DNA of 64,000 nucleotides from Flagellimonas algicola (GTDB lineage: Bacteria > Bacteroidota > Bacteroidia > Flavobacteriales > Flavobacteriaceae), in NCBI RefSeq assembly GCF_005937185.1, contig NZ_VCNI01000003.1:239891-303890 (forward strand), in the 5' to 3' direction. Position 1 is the first letter of the stretch, and every line of letters begins with the position of its first letter. Positions 41,079 through 50,580 of this stretch are shown here, one piece after another. Both the position numbers and the translations under genes were made by a program. The notes under the pieces are model-generated. The model made no database searches. It was not told the DNA's origin and was given only the letters and a program-made list of their open reading frames with translations.

Positions 41079-43463
41079 TTATTTATCGAGTTGCATTTGC
41101 ATCTTAGGTTCGGTCACTATTTTCTCTTCCTTTTTACTGACCAAAATCAGTAAGGATGGGAGGAGGATAAAGTCGATAACCAAGGCCGCTATAATAATGA
41201 TCACTGTTATTCTCGCCATATAGCTATTCAAGGCAAAAGTGGAAGTGGACAAGACCACAAAACCAGCGAGAAGCACTATGGTAGTAGTTACCAAAGCCTT
41301 ACCAACCGTTTCAAAGGCATAAATAATGGCATCCTTGGCGTTATAGCCCAGCTCTCTTCGGGCACGCAGGAACTTGCTCATAAAGTGTACGGTGTCGTCC
41401 ACAATGATTCCCAAAGTCATCCCGAATACGATAACCATCCCTGTGTTGATGGTTCCTTTGAGCAAAAACCAAAGTCCAAAACCAACCAGAACTGGGGTCA
41501 CGTTGGGTATGATACTTAAAAAACCAAGCTTCACATTGCGTAATGCAATCATAAGTACCAACGAAATCAATATCAAAGCGATAATATTTCCCTTGAACAT
41601 ACTCTCTGCCTGACGAAAACCAAGTTTGGAGAACATGAGGGTAGGACTAACAGCGAGGGAATGCATTGCTTCGGGTGCATTATCCTCAAGCCATTGCTCT
41701 GATCGTTCTGCAAAGGCGATCATCTCGGCACTGGAATTATTTTCCAGGGTGACCGTAACTCTAGACTCCGATTTGTCCACATTGATTTGGTTGTTCAAAT
41801 CCAAACCAAAAGGAAGGGATAGTTCGTATAACAAGAGATACTGCGCCGCTTCCTCTCTATTCTCCGGGACTTTGTAAAAATTTTGGTCATCGCCGTGCAT
41901 GGAGCGATTGACCCTTCGGGCAACCTCACTAAAGGCATTCACGTGTACTACCTCGGGTTGTTCTTCCAACCAGACCTCAAACTCGTTCAGTTTTTGAAGG
42001 TATTCGGGGTTGTTGATTCCTCCACTTTCCCCACTTCCTACGGAGAACTCCACATTGTAAAATCCTGTCAGATTCTCATTGATAAAATCACTGTCCTGTC
42101 TAAACTGTACCGTTGTATCAAAATACTCTACAAACTCATCGTTAAAGACATTTTTACTGGCCAAATAGGCAAGCATTCCAATAATCGCCAAGGAAATTAT
42201 GGTCAGTCTTAAGGGTTGTTTAATCACAAACTGACCCAATCGTGCATACATGCCTTTGTGCAGCTCTTTATCTTGTTGCTTGGCTATCTTTTTGGATTTC
42301 CAAATCGGGAAAATTGCCATTAGTGCAGGAAGGGTAGTGGTAGAAAACAAGAAAGCCATTGCCATTCCGAAGGCCACGATATTGCCTAAATCCCAAAACG
42401 GTGGCACATCACCATAGTTTAGGGTAAGGAACCCGATGACTGTGGTTAAACTTGTAATGAAAACCGGCATAAAATTGAGACGCATAGACTCTACCAAGGC
42501 CGCTTTTTTATCCAATCCATCCTTGCGCACCTTCTGTAGATAGGTAACCAGAATGTGGATACTATCCGCAACGGCCAAGGTCAATATCATGGTTGGAAAC
42601 ACTGCTGACGGGGGCGTTAATTTGATTCCGTTCAAGCCAATAAAGCCTACTGCACTCATGATTGAAAACAATACCACTACAAGGGTGGCCAGGGTAGCAA
42701 AAAAGTTGCGGGTCAGAATCAAGGTTACGATGACCACGATCAACAACATGACCATTGTGAGCATCAGGTCTTTTTGGGACGATTCGAAAAATGCCGTATT
42801 CAATGGGACCAACCCCGTGGTATACACATCAAAATTGGGATGGCTTTCCTGAAATTTTGACATCATCTCACGGGTTGCAATGGTCACTTCTGGAATCTCG
42901 GCAGCGCTATTTTCACCTGGAAGCCGTACCGTAATATTAATTGCTGTTACACTACCCTCTTCATTGATAATTCTATGAACAAGCAGTGGTTCCTTTAGGG
43001 CTTTTTCCCTGATTTCAGCGATTTCAGCATCTGTTTTGTTTGCAGAATCATAGGACAGGTCATCCACATAAAGGTCATCGCCCTGTGCGCTGGTATGCTG
43101 AAAATTAGTCACTGCATCCACTCGTGAGGAGTAAGGCGTGTTCCAAGCTTCGGCGGTAAGTTCTTCGATGGCCACAAGGTTTTCCCTAGTAAAAATGTTA
43201 CCGTCCTTAGGGGCAAGTACCACAATAATGTTGTCGTCCTTGGTGTATTTTTCTTGTAGGGCATCAAAAGCTTCCAACTCTGGATTGGATTCGCTAAAAA
43301 AAACGTGATAGTCCCCGTCGAACTCCATCTTGCCTTGGGAGGCAAGGCCCATAGCGAGTAAAATTGTCAAAATGAGAACAGGCCATTTGAACTTGATTAC
43401 AAAATTGGCCCAATTCTTCGCAAATGCATTGGCTGCATTTTTTGTTTTTTGAATTGCATTCAT
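41079..43463 (-). CDS. MMPL/RND-family exporter
   Basis: A 794-residue membrane protein with two MMPL halves, each with a large periplasmic loop then a bundle of helices. The first half has a helix at about 28-42, a loop at about 45-215 and helices to about 400 (FPTMILTLAVADSIHILVTYL). The second has helices at about 425 and 640-780 (IVFGMTLGIIVDDTVHFMSKF). The Asp residues in ADS and DDT are the usual proton-relay positions. RND pumps of this class export lipids or other hydrophobic molecules using the proton gradient. With the LolA-like and barrel proteins it forms a three-part envelope system under TetR control. The cargo is unknown. Confidence 0.9.
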   Translation of the reverse strand: MNAIQKTKNAANAFAKNWANFVIKFKWPVLILTILLAMGLASQGKMEFDGDYHVFFSESNPELEAFDALQEKYTKDDNIIVVLAPKDGNIFTRENLVAIEELTAEAWNTPYSSRVDAVTNFQHTSAQGDDLYVDDLSYDSANKTDAEIAEIREKALKEPLLVHRIINEEGSVTAINITVRLPGENSAAEIPEVTIATREMMSKFQESHPNFDVYTTGLVPLNTAFFESSQKDLMLTMVMLLIVVIVTLILTRNFFATLATLVVVLFSIMSAVGFIGLNGIKLTPPSAVFPTMILTLAVADSIHILVTYLQKVRKDGLDKKAALVESMRLNFMPVFITSLTTVIGFLTLNYGDVPPFWDLGNIVAFGMAMAFLFSTTTLPALMAIFPIWKSKKIAKQQDKELHKGMYARLGQFVIKQPLRLTIISLAIIGMLAYLASKNVFNDEFVEYFDTTVQFRQDSDFINENLTGFYNVEFSVGSGESGGINNPEYLQKLNEFEVWLEEQPEVVHVNAFSEVARRVNRSMHGDDQNFYKVPENREEAAQYLLLYELSLPFGLDLNNQINVDKSESRVTVTLENNSSAEMIAFAERSEQWLEDNAPEAMHSLAVSPTLMFSKLGFRQAESMFKGNIIALILISLVLMIALRNVKLGFLSIIPNVTPVLVGFGLWFLLKGTINTGMVIVFGMTLGIIVDDTVHFMSKFLRARRELGYNAKDAIIYAFETVGKALVTTTIVLLAGFVVLSTSTFALNSYMARITVIIIIAALVIDFILLPSLLILVSKKEEKIVTEPKMQMQLDK

Positions 43464-43657
43464 TGATTAGGATTGATTAAGGTTTATGATGATGTTTATT
43501 TTTTGACGTTCTGACTCATGCGCTTTGGACATTTATTTTTATTTTATTTGACACTAACTGTCCGGTCAACTTTATTTTTTGTATGACTATCTATAGACGA
43601 ACCATATGATAGTCAAATTAATAATTGACCAGTCATCTATAAAAAGATCAAAAAAAA
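43464..43657. other. MMPL operon control region with TTGAC/GTCAA repeats
   Basis: A 194-bp gap between tetR and MMPL, both on the minus strand. It holds TGACCAGTCATCTA at 43626-43639 (a copy of the motif in the tetR promoter), the 7-bp inverted repeat GACTATC / GATAGTC (43585-43614), and TTGAC/GTCAA elements near 43549-43570. No consensus TAnnTTTG box was found. Confidence 0.5.
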
Positions 43658-44257
43658 TTAACTGAACATGAACTTCCGCAGCATCGACATATAATTATCC
43701 ACAGGATAAGCGCTTTTCATTTCTTTCATCGTTGTCATTGCTCCTTTTCCTGCGTCTTCAAAAAAGGCAACAATATCCATAGCATCTATTGCACTATTTA
43801 TTTCCCCTTTTTGCTGTGCCTCCAAGACAACAGCCGCTATTTCATTTCTTATGATTTCTTCCTTGGCCGCAATAGCTGATCTAATCTTCTCACTATGTTC
43901 AGCCATTTCATTGCCCAGATTACAAGCTAAGCAGCCCATTTTGCACTCCAATTCATTTTTGATTACCGAACATCGGAACTCATAAAAGTCCAACAGTCTT
44001 TGCTTGGGTGATTTGGACAAGTCATCCAAAATCTCCTTGGCTGGCGTATAATTCAAATTGAAATAGGTGGTTATGGCTTTAACCGCAAAATCCTCCTTGC
44101 TATCAAAATAAAAATAAAAGGAACCTTTTGGGACTCCTGCTGCCTGAACTATGTCATTAACACTTGTGGCATTATACCCTTTGGACCAAAGAACCTCCAT
44201 CCCTTTTTCCAAAAGCTCGTTACATTTTAATTCGCCCTTAAGTGTTTTTGTCTCCAT
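43658..44257 (-). CDS. TetR-family repressor
   Basis: A 199-residue protein from the ATG at 44257. The N-terminal helix-turn-helix (about 10-55) reads LLEKGMEVLWSKGYNATSVNDIVQAAGVPKGSFYFYFDSKEDF, the TetR signature. The ligand domain (about 60-199) contains the C-x-x-G-CLACNLGNE segment near 95-110, as in the AcuR/YxaF-like TetR_C group. Its promoter spacer contains a 14-bp motif that is repeated before the MMPL operon immediately downstream, so it probably represses itself and the pump genes. The inducer is unknown; the three Cys residues (near 92, 97, 100) might sense electrophiles or metals. Confidence 0.92.
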   Translation of the reverse strand: METKTLKGELKCNELLEKGMEVLWSKGYNATSVNDIVQAAGVPKGSFYFYFDSKEDFAVKAITTYFNLNYTPAKEILDDLSKSPKQRLLDFYEFRCSVIKNELECKMGCLACNLGNEMAEHSEKIRSAIAAKEEIIRNEIAAVVLEAQQKGEINSAIDAMDIVAFFEDAGKGAMTTMKEMKSAYPVDNYMSMLRKFMFS

Positions 44258-44265
44258 AGCGAGCA

Positions 44266-44295
44266 CAAATATATGACCAGTCGTCTAGTAACCAA
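44266..44295 (-). promoter_or_regulatory. tetR promoter with operator in the spacer
   Basis: On the minus strand TTG (44295-44293), 19-bp spacer, TATATTTG (44273-44266): a consensus promoter. The spacer includes the motif read on the plus strand as TGACCAGTCGTCTA (44274-44287), which differs by one base from 43626-43639 before the MMPL gene. The start codon at 44257 implies an almost leaderless mRNA. Confidence 0.7.
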
Positions 44296-44320
44296 AAGAT
44301 CTTTAAAAATTTTAACAATT

Positions 44321-45373
44321 CTATGGTGTTATTTCCTCGGAGACCATTTCAGTAATAGTGTCTAAAACCTTAACCTTTTCAAGCCCTAACACCTCCTCCA
44401 AAAAATTTTGGGTTTCTTTCTGTACCGATTCCAAATCCTTTGAGGTAATATGACTGGTCATTACATGATCACCCACCTTGTCGAAAGCAACTCTTCGTTT
44501 TAGCTTGGCGGTTGTTCCCAGCTGATTAAACATGGTTTGCATAGCAGGGACCGAAACCACATTGTCCTGAATGGAATCGTTTTTATAGAAATAACCCAAA
44601 AATACAGGCTGGTTAACCTTGGCAAAAGTCTCAGGAACCATGGTATTGTCCACCAAGGATTGTAGATGGGTCAGCGCTTCCAATCTGTACTTGGTGGTCC
44701 AATATTTCATTTTGTCCTCTTTGGCCTCAAATTCGTGATAATCGCTCTTCTTGACCGCCTTTGCCAATTGCAATCCCCAGGGCCCAGAAAGTAGTTTGGC
44801 ATTGGGGTCATAAATCTCAACATTAGGGGAATATAAAAGCATTGCTGCAACATCCGGGTCTCCGCCGGCCAAATGCAATGCAAGTGTGCCCCCTGTCGAA
44901 GTAGCCATAATAATCACTTTATCTCCTAATTCTTTTGCCACGGCAATAGCTTCCTTTGCTGATTCCAATACTTGATTGGCAGTAAGATTTAGCATGGCCT
45001 CTTTTTCTTGCAATCCGTGTCCGTCCAATCTGGGTAGGTACAAATTGCATCCATAGGTTTTGGCTGTGTTTATGTGGATGGGGTTCCCTTCTTCCCTACT
45101 CGCCGACCACCCGTGAAGGTAAACAATGCTATACGGTGTTTTACTGGGAATGCTATCAAACCACACGATACGGGCATCGTTATCAGGTTTTATATTGGGA
45201 ATTGCTTTTTCTGCTTGTTTAATTTCCTGCTCTAATGCCAATAAATTAGAGTTTACCTCGGGCAATGTAGTGTCCAAATCTGGCTTTTCCACTTTTGGCC
45301 CCAGAAAGAAAATCACAAGCAGCACGGCCAATAGTATGAGTAGGCCTTTGAGAATTCTAAAAACTATTTTCAT
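44321..45373 (-). CDS. membrane-anchored alpha/beta hydrolase
   Basis: A 350-residue protein with an N-terminal membrane helix or uncleaved signal (about residues 6-24). Alpha/beta-hydrolase features: oxyanion-side HGWSAS at 87-92, nucleophile Ser159 in ATSTGG (the G-x-S-x-G elbow with Ala in the first place), a candidate acid at Asp266 or Asp270 and the base His303 in GDHVMT. Similar to monoglyceride-lipase/carboxylesterase-type enzymes. The catalytic domain would lie in the periplasm. It is 58 bp after the FG-GAP gene on the same strand and may be part of the second sus unit, or belong with the lipid-type exporter next to it. The substrate is unknown. Confidence 0.82.
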   Translation of the reverse strand: MKIVFRILKGLLILLAVLLVIFFLGPKVEKPDLDTTLPEVNSNLLALEQEIKQAEKAIPNIKPDNDARIVWFDSIPSKTPYSIVYLHGWSASREEGNPIHINTAKTYGCNLYLPRLDGHGLQEKEAMLNLTANQVLESAKEAIAVAKELGDKVIIMATSTGGTLALHLAGGDPDVAAMLLYSPNVEIYDPNAKLLSGPWGLQLAKAVKKSDYHEFEAKEDKMKYWTTKYRLEALTHLQSLVDNTMVPETFAKVNQPVFLGYFYKNDSIQDNVVSVPAMQTMFNQLGTTAKLKRRVAFDKVGDHVMTSHITSKDLESVQKETQNFLEEVLGLEKVKVLDTITEMVSEEITP

Positions 45374-45431
45374 TCAGGTATTTGCAATGATTTCGGATTT
45401 GTTCCCACAATTAGCCCTTGTAAAATGTCAT

Positions 45432-48400
45432 CTAGGGTACCGACTGCAGCAACTGAATATAGTCCGAATTTTTTACCACTACAATATATTCTTTTTCATC
45501 CATTTGGAGGGATTGCATGTCCTTGACATCCCCAGGCACATAAAAACCACTGATATGGCCTTCAATTGGAGTGAAGCCACCTGCACCATCACCTTTTAAG
45601 AGGAGCCCGTTCCCAGCGTCGTTTCTTGGGGTTTCTACCTCTGAGCTGTGCAGGTTCCCCGCAATAAGTACATCCAAATGACCATCATGGGTATAATCTT
45701 TCACAAGAATTTGGTTGATGGAGGACAACTGTGCCAACTTGGGCAGCTCATGACTTATAAATTTGCCATTCTTATTTTCCAAATAAACACTTGCAAAGGA
45801 TTTTACCTGATAATGCAAGGATTCTTCCAGACTTCTTTCGGTATAGACATCCGTTAAGGTTGCTTGGGAAAAGGATTCATAATCTTTGAATTTATCCTTG
45901 ATTCCCGGCATTTGTTGAGAGGAGCACTCCCTTCCTCGTAAGGGAAACTTTTCACCCTCATTGAAATAACTCAGAACAATATCGTTGGTACTATTATTGT
46001 CAAAATCATTGAAGTAAATATCAAAAGTCTCGTCCTTGCTCGCCTTGTATTTGTAATTTAATCCCAAATTCCCCACGATGTAATCCTTATCACCATCCTG
46101 GTCAAAATCTCCTTTTTCTATACTAAACCACCAGCTTCTGGAATCCTCCAGTCCATGGGTCTGGGTAACATCAGAAAAATAGCCTTGATCATTTTTAAGC
46201 AGGGTTATAGGCATCCACTCACCCACAACAATCAAATCCGTCCACCCATCGCCATCAAAATCTGACCAAACAGCATCGGTAACCATTCCTAATTTTTCCA
46301 ACATGGGAGCTACTTTTGCAGTAGCATCCACAAATTTGGGTATTCCTTGCTCACTTACATTTTCCAAAATATAGCTGTTGGCGGGTAAAGGGTAATTTGC
46401 TGGCACCAATCGGCCGCCGACAAACAAATCCAAATCCCCGTCCTTATCATAATCAAGACTATGCACCCTAGATCCACTACTGCCCATCTGTGGTAATGCA
46501 GAATTCGATTTTTCAAAATTTCCTGAACCATCATTCACATAGAGTCTATCCTGAAGTAAATGGGAATCGGATGGAAATTCATTGCCCCCACTTACCATAT
46601 AAATGTCATTATCGCCATCATGGTCCGCATCAAAGATGTGAATCCCCATATCTTCATGAGCGCTATCTTCATTTAAAACAGCCATTTCCTTTTTCTGAAA
46701 TCCTTCTGAATTTTGATAAAAAATAGCTGCGGGACTTTGTGCTGCACCCCCAACAACGAAATCATCCAATTGGTCACCATTGAGGTCACCCACAGCTACA
46801 TTGGGACCTAACATGGACATTTGGTGCGGCAGTAAAATTTCCTTGTCAAAATCATTATAGCGATTTTCCATGTGACGGTGATTAACCACCATCGATAGGT
46901 CCACCTTCTGAAACAGCTGAGTAGGATTGGATGGTTTTTGGCCTTCTTCCAAGGCAACCGCCATACCGTAATCCACCATTAGCGAAGAATTAACTTCAGG
47001 TCCCCTCACCAGCTGCACCTTATTATCTGGCCAAACAATCTTAATGGAATCTATTCTTTGTGTATTTCCTAGACCAAAGTGCAGCTGTGGGGCCACTGAG
47101 GACTGAAAGCCCCTGGTCAGTGTCATTTCTTGGTATTGATGGCTACCATTGGCATATAAAGTAGCCTTTGTTCCTATTCCAAACGGGTTTTTGCTCGTAC
47201 CCTTAAATTTTAGGGTCAGATGGTTATTCTTTTCTGAACTTTTATTTTCAAACACCGTGGCCACATCATCAATGTTATTAGTGACAATTTCAAGATCTCC
47301 ATCATTGTCCAAATCCACATATACTGAGCCGTTTGCAAAACCTAAATGTTCAATGCCCCATTCCTTGTTTTTCCGTTCAAAAGTCAAGTCCCCGTTATTT
47401 TTAAAGACGAAGTTGTCTATTTTTTCGGATGGAATTGCAAGGCTCTTGATCAACGTGCTATCTTCGGAAACCCCGGTTTGCTCTATCTTTTTGAAAAAAT
47501 CCCTGTTGTTTATTTCACGTCTTGTACCGTTGGAAATGAAGATATCCTTCCATCCGTCATTATCTAAATCTGCAAACAATGGCCCCCAGCTCCAGTCAGT
47601 GGAGGAAATCCCGGCCAAACGGGACACATTGCTAAAATCAGGTAGGGAATCCAATAGATTTCCATTGTTCATTTGAAGGCTATTCTGCATGTACTGATAG
47701 TGAAAGCCAGAATTTACCGTGCTCCAGAACAAATCTGGATTCATACTGGCCATATTGGCCTTGGCCCTACGGTTTATGTTGGCTGTCATATCCACTTGAA
47801 GTACATCTAGCAGTAAATCGTTGTTGAAATCAGCAATATCCACTCCCATTCCATAAAATGAGGTGTTCTTGGTCACCGCTTTTACTTGCTCCGAAAAGGT
47901 TCCATTTTTATTGTTGATGAACAGATAATCTGGGCTACTAAAATCGTTAGACACATAAAGGTCGGGCCAACCGTCCTGATTTAAATCGCCCACGGTTGCA
48001 CTCAACGATAGCCCGAATGTTTTTAAGCCCGCTTGTTCCGTTACATCTACGAAAGTTCCATCTTCATTTTTGAAGAGTTTATCAGTTTCCAACGGCTTTG
48101 GAAATTTTTGTTTGAATGCATAGTGAAAGTTAGGGGCATTAAATCGAGTAGGGGGATAATTGGCCACATATAAATCCAAATCCCCATCTAAATCATAATC
48201 AAAAAAAGTGCTTTGAACACTATTGCCAGGGTCATCAATCCCAAATTCTTTGGCTTTTTCCGTAAATGTGTTATCGCCATTGTTTATAAATAATTGATTT
48301 TCCTTGGGTCCAAATTTTCCACCAACCGAGCAGTAAATATCCAGAAATCCATCGTTATTCACATCGGACATGGTGGTACCAGTATACCAACGGTCATCTC

Positions 48401-48737
48401 CTGAAACTCCCGCAGATTCGGAAATGTCTTCAAATTTCAGATTTCCCTTGTTCAAGTATAATTTGTTGGGAACCATGTTCCCTGTGAAGTATAAATCCAC
48501 CAGACCATCATTGTTGATGTCTCCGGCAGAAACTCCTCCTCCCATGTAGATATAGGCGTAGGTGAAGTAATTGAGGGAATCATTTTCAATTAAATTATTG
48601 GCAAAATCAATCCCTGATTCTTGGGAACCAATTTTTGAAAACAATTGAGGTTTTTGATCCTTGTTTTGTCGACTACAAGACAAAAACAATAAAATTGTCA
48701 AACCTACCAAGAAAATTACCTTGCCTTTAAACTTCAT
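45432..48737 (-). CDS. FG-GAP/VCBS repeat lipoprotein with ASPIC/UnbV domain
   Basis: A 1101-residue protein with a lipoprotein signal ending FLSC (Cys21). Repeated FG-GAP/VCBS units with Ca-binding D-x-D-x-D-G loops run through residues about 60-480 and 640-1000 (GDINNDGLVDLYFTGN, DYDLDGDLDLYVANY, DLDNDGWKDIFISNG, DYDKDGDLDLFVGG), forming one or two propellers. An ASPIC/UnbV domain lies at about 515-585 (GIGTKATLYANGSHQYQEM, LHFGLGNT). This architecture is common directly downstream of susCD pairs and is thought to act in surface binding of the nutrient. A hairpin (48759-48784) separates it from susD and may lower its expression. Confidence 0.9.
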   Translation of the reverse strand: MKFKGKVIFLVGLTILLFLSCSRQNKDQKPQLFSKIGSQESGIDFANNLIENDSLNYFTYAYIYMGGGVSAGDINNDGLVDLYFTGNMVPNKLYLNKGNLKFEDISESAGVSGDDRWYTGTTMSDVNNDGFLDIYCSVGGKFGPKENQLFINNGDNTFTEKAKEFGIDDPGNSVQSTFFDYDLDGDLDLYVANYPPTRFNAPNFHYAFKQKFPKPLETDKLFKNEDGTFVDVTEQAGLKTFGLSLSATVGDLNQDGWPDLYVSNDFSSPDYLFINNKNGTFSEQVKAVTKNTSFYGMGVDIADFNNDLLLDVLQVDMTANINRRAKANMASMNPDLFWSTVNSGFHYQYMQNSLQMNNGNLLDSLPDFSNVSRLAGISSTDWSWGPLFADLDNDGWKDIFISNGTRREINNRDFFKKIEQTGVSEDSTLIKSLAIPSEKIDNFVFKNNGDLTFERKNKEWGIEHLGFANGSVYVDLDNDGDLEIVTNNIDDVATVFENKSSEKNNHLTLKFKGTSKNPFGIGTKATLYANGSHQYQEMTLTRGFQSSVAPQLHFGLGNTQRIDSIKIVWPDNKVQLVRGPEVNSSLMVDYGMAVALEEGQKPSNPTQLFQKVDLSMVVNHRHMENRYNDFDKEILLPHQMSMLGPNVAVGDLNGDQLDDFVVGGAAQSPAAIFYQNSEGFQKKEMAVLNEDSAHEDMGIHIFDADHDGDNDIYMVSGGNEFPSDSHLLQDRLYVNDGSGNFEKSNSALPQMGSSGSRVHSLDYDKDGDLDLFVGGRLVPANYPLPANSYILENVSEQGIPKFVDATAKVAPMLEKLGMVTDAVWSDFDGDGWTDLIVVGEWMPITLLKNDQGYFSDVTQTHGLEDSRSWWFSIEKGDFDQDGDKDYIVGNLGLNYKYKASKDETFDIYFNDFDNNSTNDIVLSYFNEGEKFPLRGRECSSQQMPGIKDKFKDYESFSQATLTDVYTERSLEESLHYQVKSFASVYLENKNGKFISHELPKLAQLSSINQILVKDYTHDGHLDVLIAGNLHSSEVETPRNDAGNGLLLKGDGAGGFTPIEGHISGFYVPGDVKDMQSLQMDEKEYIVVVKNSDYIQLLQSVP

Positions 48738-48758
48738 TAGAGATATATAATAAATTCG

Positions 48759-48784
48759 AAAACAGGGTTTTTACACCCTGTTTT
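48759..48784 (-). terminator. hairpin between susD and the FG-GAP gene
   Basis: Perfect 10-bp stem AAAACAGGGT (48759-48768) / ACCCTGTTTT (48775-48784). On the minus strand it is followed by TTTTCGAATTTATT, a weak U-tract, so partial termination or 3'-end protection of the susCD transcript is plausible. Confidence 0.6.
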
Positions 48785-48836
48785 CTTAGTCAACTTAAAC
48801 TTAATTAACCATGTAAACTAACCAAACTACTAATTC

Positions 48837-50576
48837 TTAATAACCAGGGTTTTGGGTTAAAGTTCCAGCGCTAAGGTCTATTGCTCCAATCGGAATTGGG
48901 AATAGGTCATGCTTACTGTCATAAGGATTGATTAAAGCTCCAAAACCAGGGATTGTACGTGCTTCATTTGTGTAATATTCTGTCAGCACAGCTTGGGAAT
49001 TACCCCATCTTCTTAGGTCAAACAAACGATGACCTTCCATACCGAGTTCCAAACGACGTTCAAAACGAACCGCATCTCTTGCAAAATTGGCATCAGCAAA
49101 TGCTGCATATGGCTCAACCACATAGGTAGCAGCATCACCTGAACCATCTGTTGCTTGCATATAATTGGAATTTTTTGCCCTATTCCTAACCAGATTTACA
49201 TAGTTAAGAGCAGTTGGCAAATCTCCTGTTTCCACTGCAGCTTCCGCAGCCATCAACAGCACGTCTGCATAACGCATCACATTGTAGTTGACACCGGAAA
49301 GTTGTTGTCCCCAAGCACCTGTTGCCTGGTTTGTTCCAGCATCATCTGCCCAGTATACATTCTTTTTGGGCAAGTAAGGACCAGAAATGTCACCATTGGC
49401 AAATTTGGCCCTGATCCATGCCTCACCAATATGTTCGCCATAACCGTTATAGTCAATTCCTCTTCTTCCTACCGTATAATCAGCTCTTGGATCTAGATTA
49501 CCTGCAAACGGAGTAAAATCCGTTGGTTGAGGAGGGTCTGTATCCGGAACGAAAGAAAGAATGTCCCAATCGCTTGTTACATCTGTCTGATTGAAAGTGT
49601 CAAGCAATGGAAGACCACTGGCATCTGTCTGAAATGCATTCAACAAATCTTGTGTTGGCTGATAAAATCCGCAACAGGAACCAAAAGGACCCGGATTTGG
49701 GAAATTAAGCGCTCCAACTACATTACCATTGTATGACTGACCACTATCTGTGGTAAACTGAATTTGAAATACGGACTCGGAACCATTTTCACCGGCCAGT
49801 CTAAAATTCTCCACAAAATCAGCAAGAAGATCATATGGTCCATTGTTGATTACATCAGTTAACAATGTTAGGGCACCAGCCCAATCTGATTGATACAAAT
49901 GCGTCTTTCCTAGAAAAGCCTTAGCCGTCCAAGAAGTTGGCCTACCTACATTGCCAGAATCACGCGTGTCAGGTAAGTTGTCTATTGCGAATTGAAAATC
50001 AGCTTCAATTTGATCCCATACAGGACCAGTATTGGGTTGATTGAATTCAGAGGCAGCATAATTCTCTTCAGAAATGAAGGGTACATTTCCATACATTACC
50101 TGAAGTTGAAAATATGCCAGCGCTCTTAAAAACCTAGCTTGCGCAACTTGATCTGTAAAATCCACAGGATTTTCCAAGGAACTTGTAAGTGCCATTACAG
50201 CATTGGATCGATTTACCAAAGTAAATAGTTCGCCCCAACGTGCATAGAAATAACCATTGGCAGATGACCAGTTCATAATTTCGATTTCTTTCAAATCAGC
50301 TTGGTCATCATTGGTACTCCCTTTATGTGCGTCATCAGACAATACATCCATCCACCAATTATCTGCTGCTCTACCCCAACCATTTCCAAAACTAGTTGAG
50401 CTTACCGCATTTAATGAGGAATAAGCCCCAGTCAATAACAATGAGACACCTTCTTCGTTCGCTAGAGCTTCATCGGATAAGGCTCCAACAGCTGGAGTTT
50501 CCGTAAAATCATCGCTACATCCAATCACCAGGACTAGTAAAACCAGAAATAAATTGATAAAATTTTTCTTTTTCAT
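48837..50576 (-). CDS. SusD/RagB-family outer-membrane lipoprotein
   Basis: A 579-residue protein with a lipoprotein signal ending VIGC and a mature start C-S-D-D-F, which matches the surface-export signal described for Flavobacterium lipoproteins. The SusD pattern is complete: an N-terminal SusD-like helical part (about 35-250, ARFLRALAYFQLQVMYGNVPF, W-TAKAFLGKTHLYQ), and a C-terminal RagB part with YADVLLMAAEAAVETGD and FERRLELGMEGHRLFDLRRWG, ending DLSAGTLTQNPGY. It caps the SusC channel and binds the substrate, probably an oligosaccharide. It starts 4 bp after the susC stop. Confidence 0.95.
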   Translation of the reverse strand: MKKKNFINLFLVLLVLVIGCSDDFTETPAVGALSDEALANEEGVSLLLTGAYSSLNAVSSTSFGNGWGRAADNWWMDVLSDDAHKGSTNDDQADLKEIEIMNWSSANGYFYARWGELFTLVNRSNAVMALTSSLENPVDFTDQVAQARFLRALAYFQLQVMYGNVPFISEENYAASEFNQPNTGPVWDQIEADFQFAIDNLPDTRDSGNVGRPTSWTAKAFLGKTHLYQSDWAGALTLLTDVINNGPYDLLADFVENFRLAGENGSESVFQIQFTTDSGQSYNGNVVGALNFPNPGPFGSCCGFYQPTQDLLNAFQTDASGLPLLDTFNQTDVTSDWDILSFVPDTDPPQPTDFTPFAGNLDPRADYTVGRRGIDYNGYGEHIGEAWIRAKFANGDISGPYLPKKNVYWADDAGTNQATGAWGQQLSGVNYNVMRYADVLLMAAEAAVETGDLPTALNYVNLVRNRAKNSNYMQATDGSGDAATYVVEPYAAFADANFARDAVRFERRLELGMEGHRLFDLRRWGNSQAVLTEYYTNEARTIPGFGALINPYDSKHDLFPIPIGAIDLSAGTLTQNPGY

Positions 50577-50580
50577 TTTT

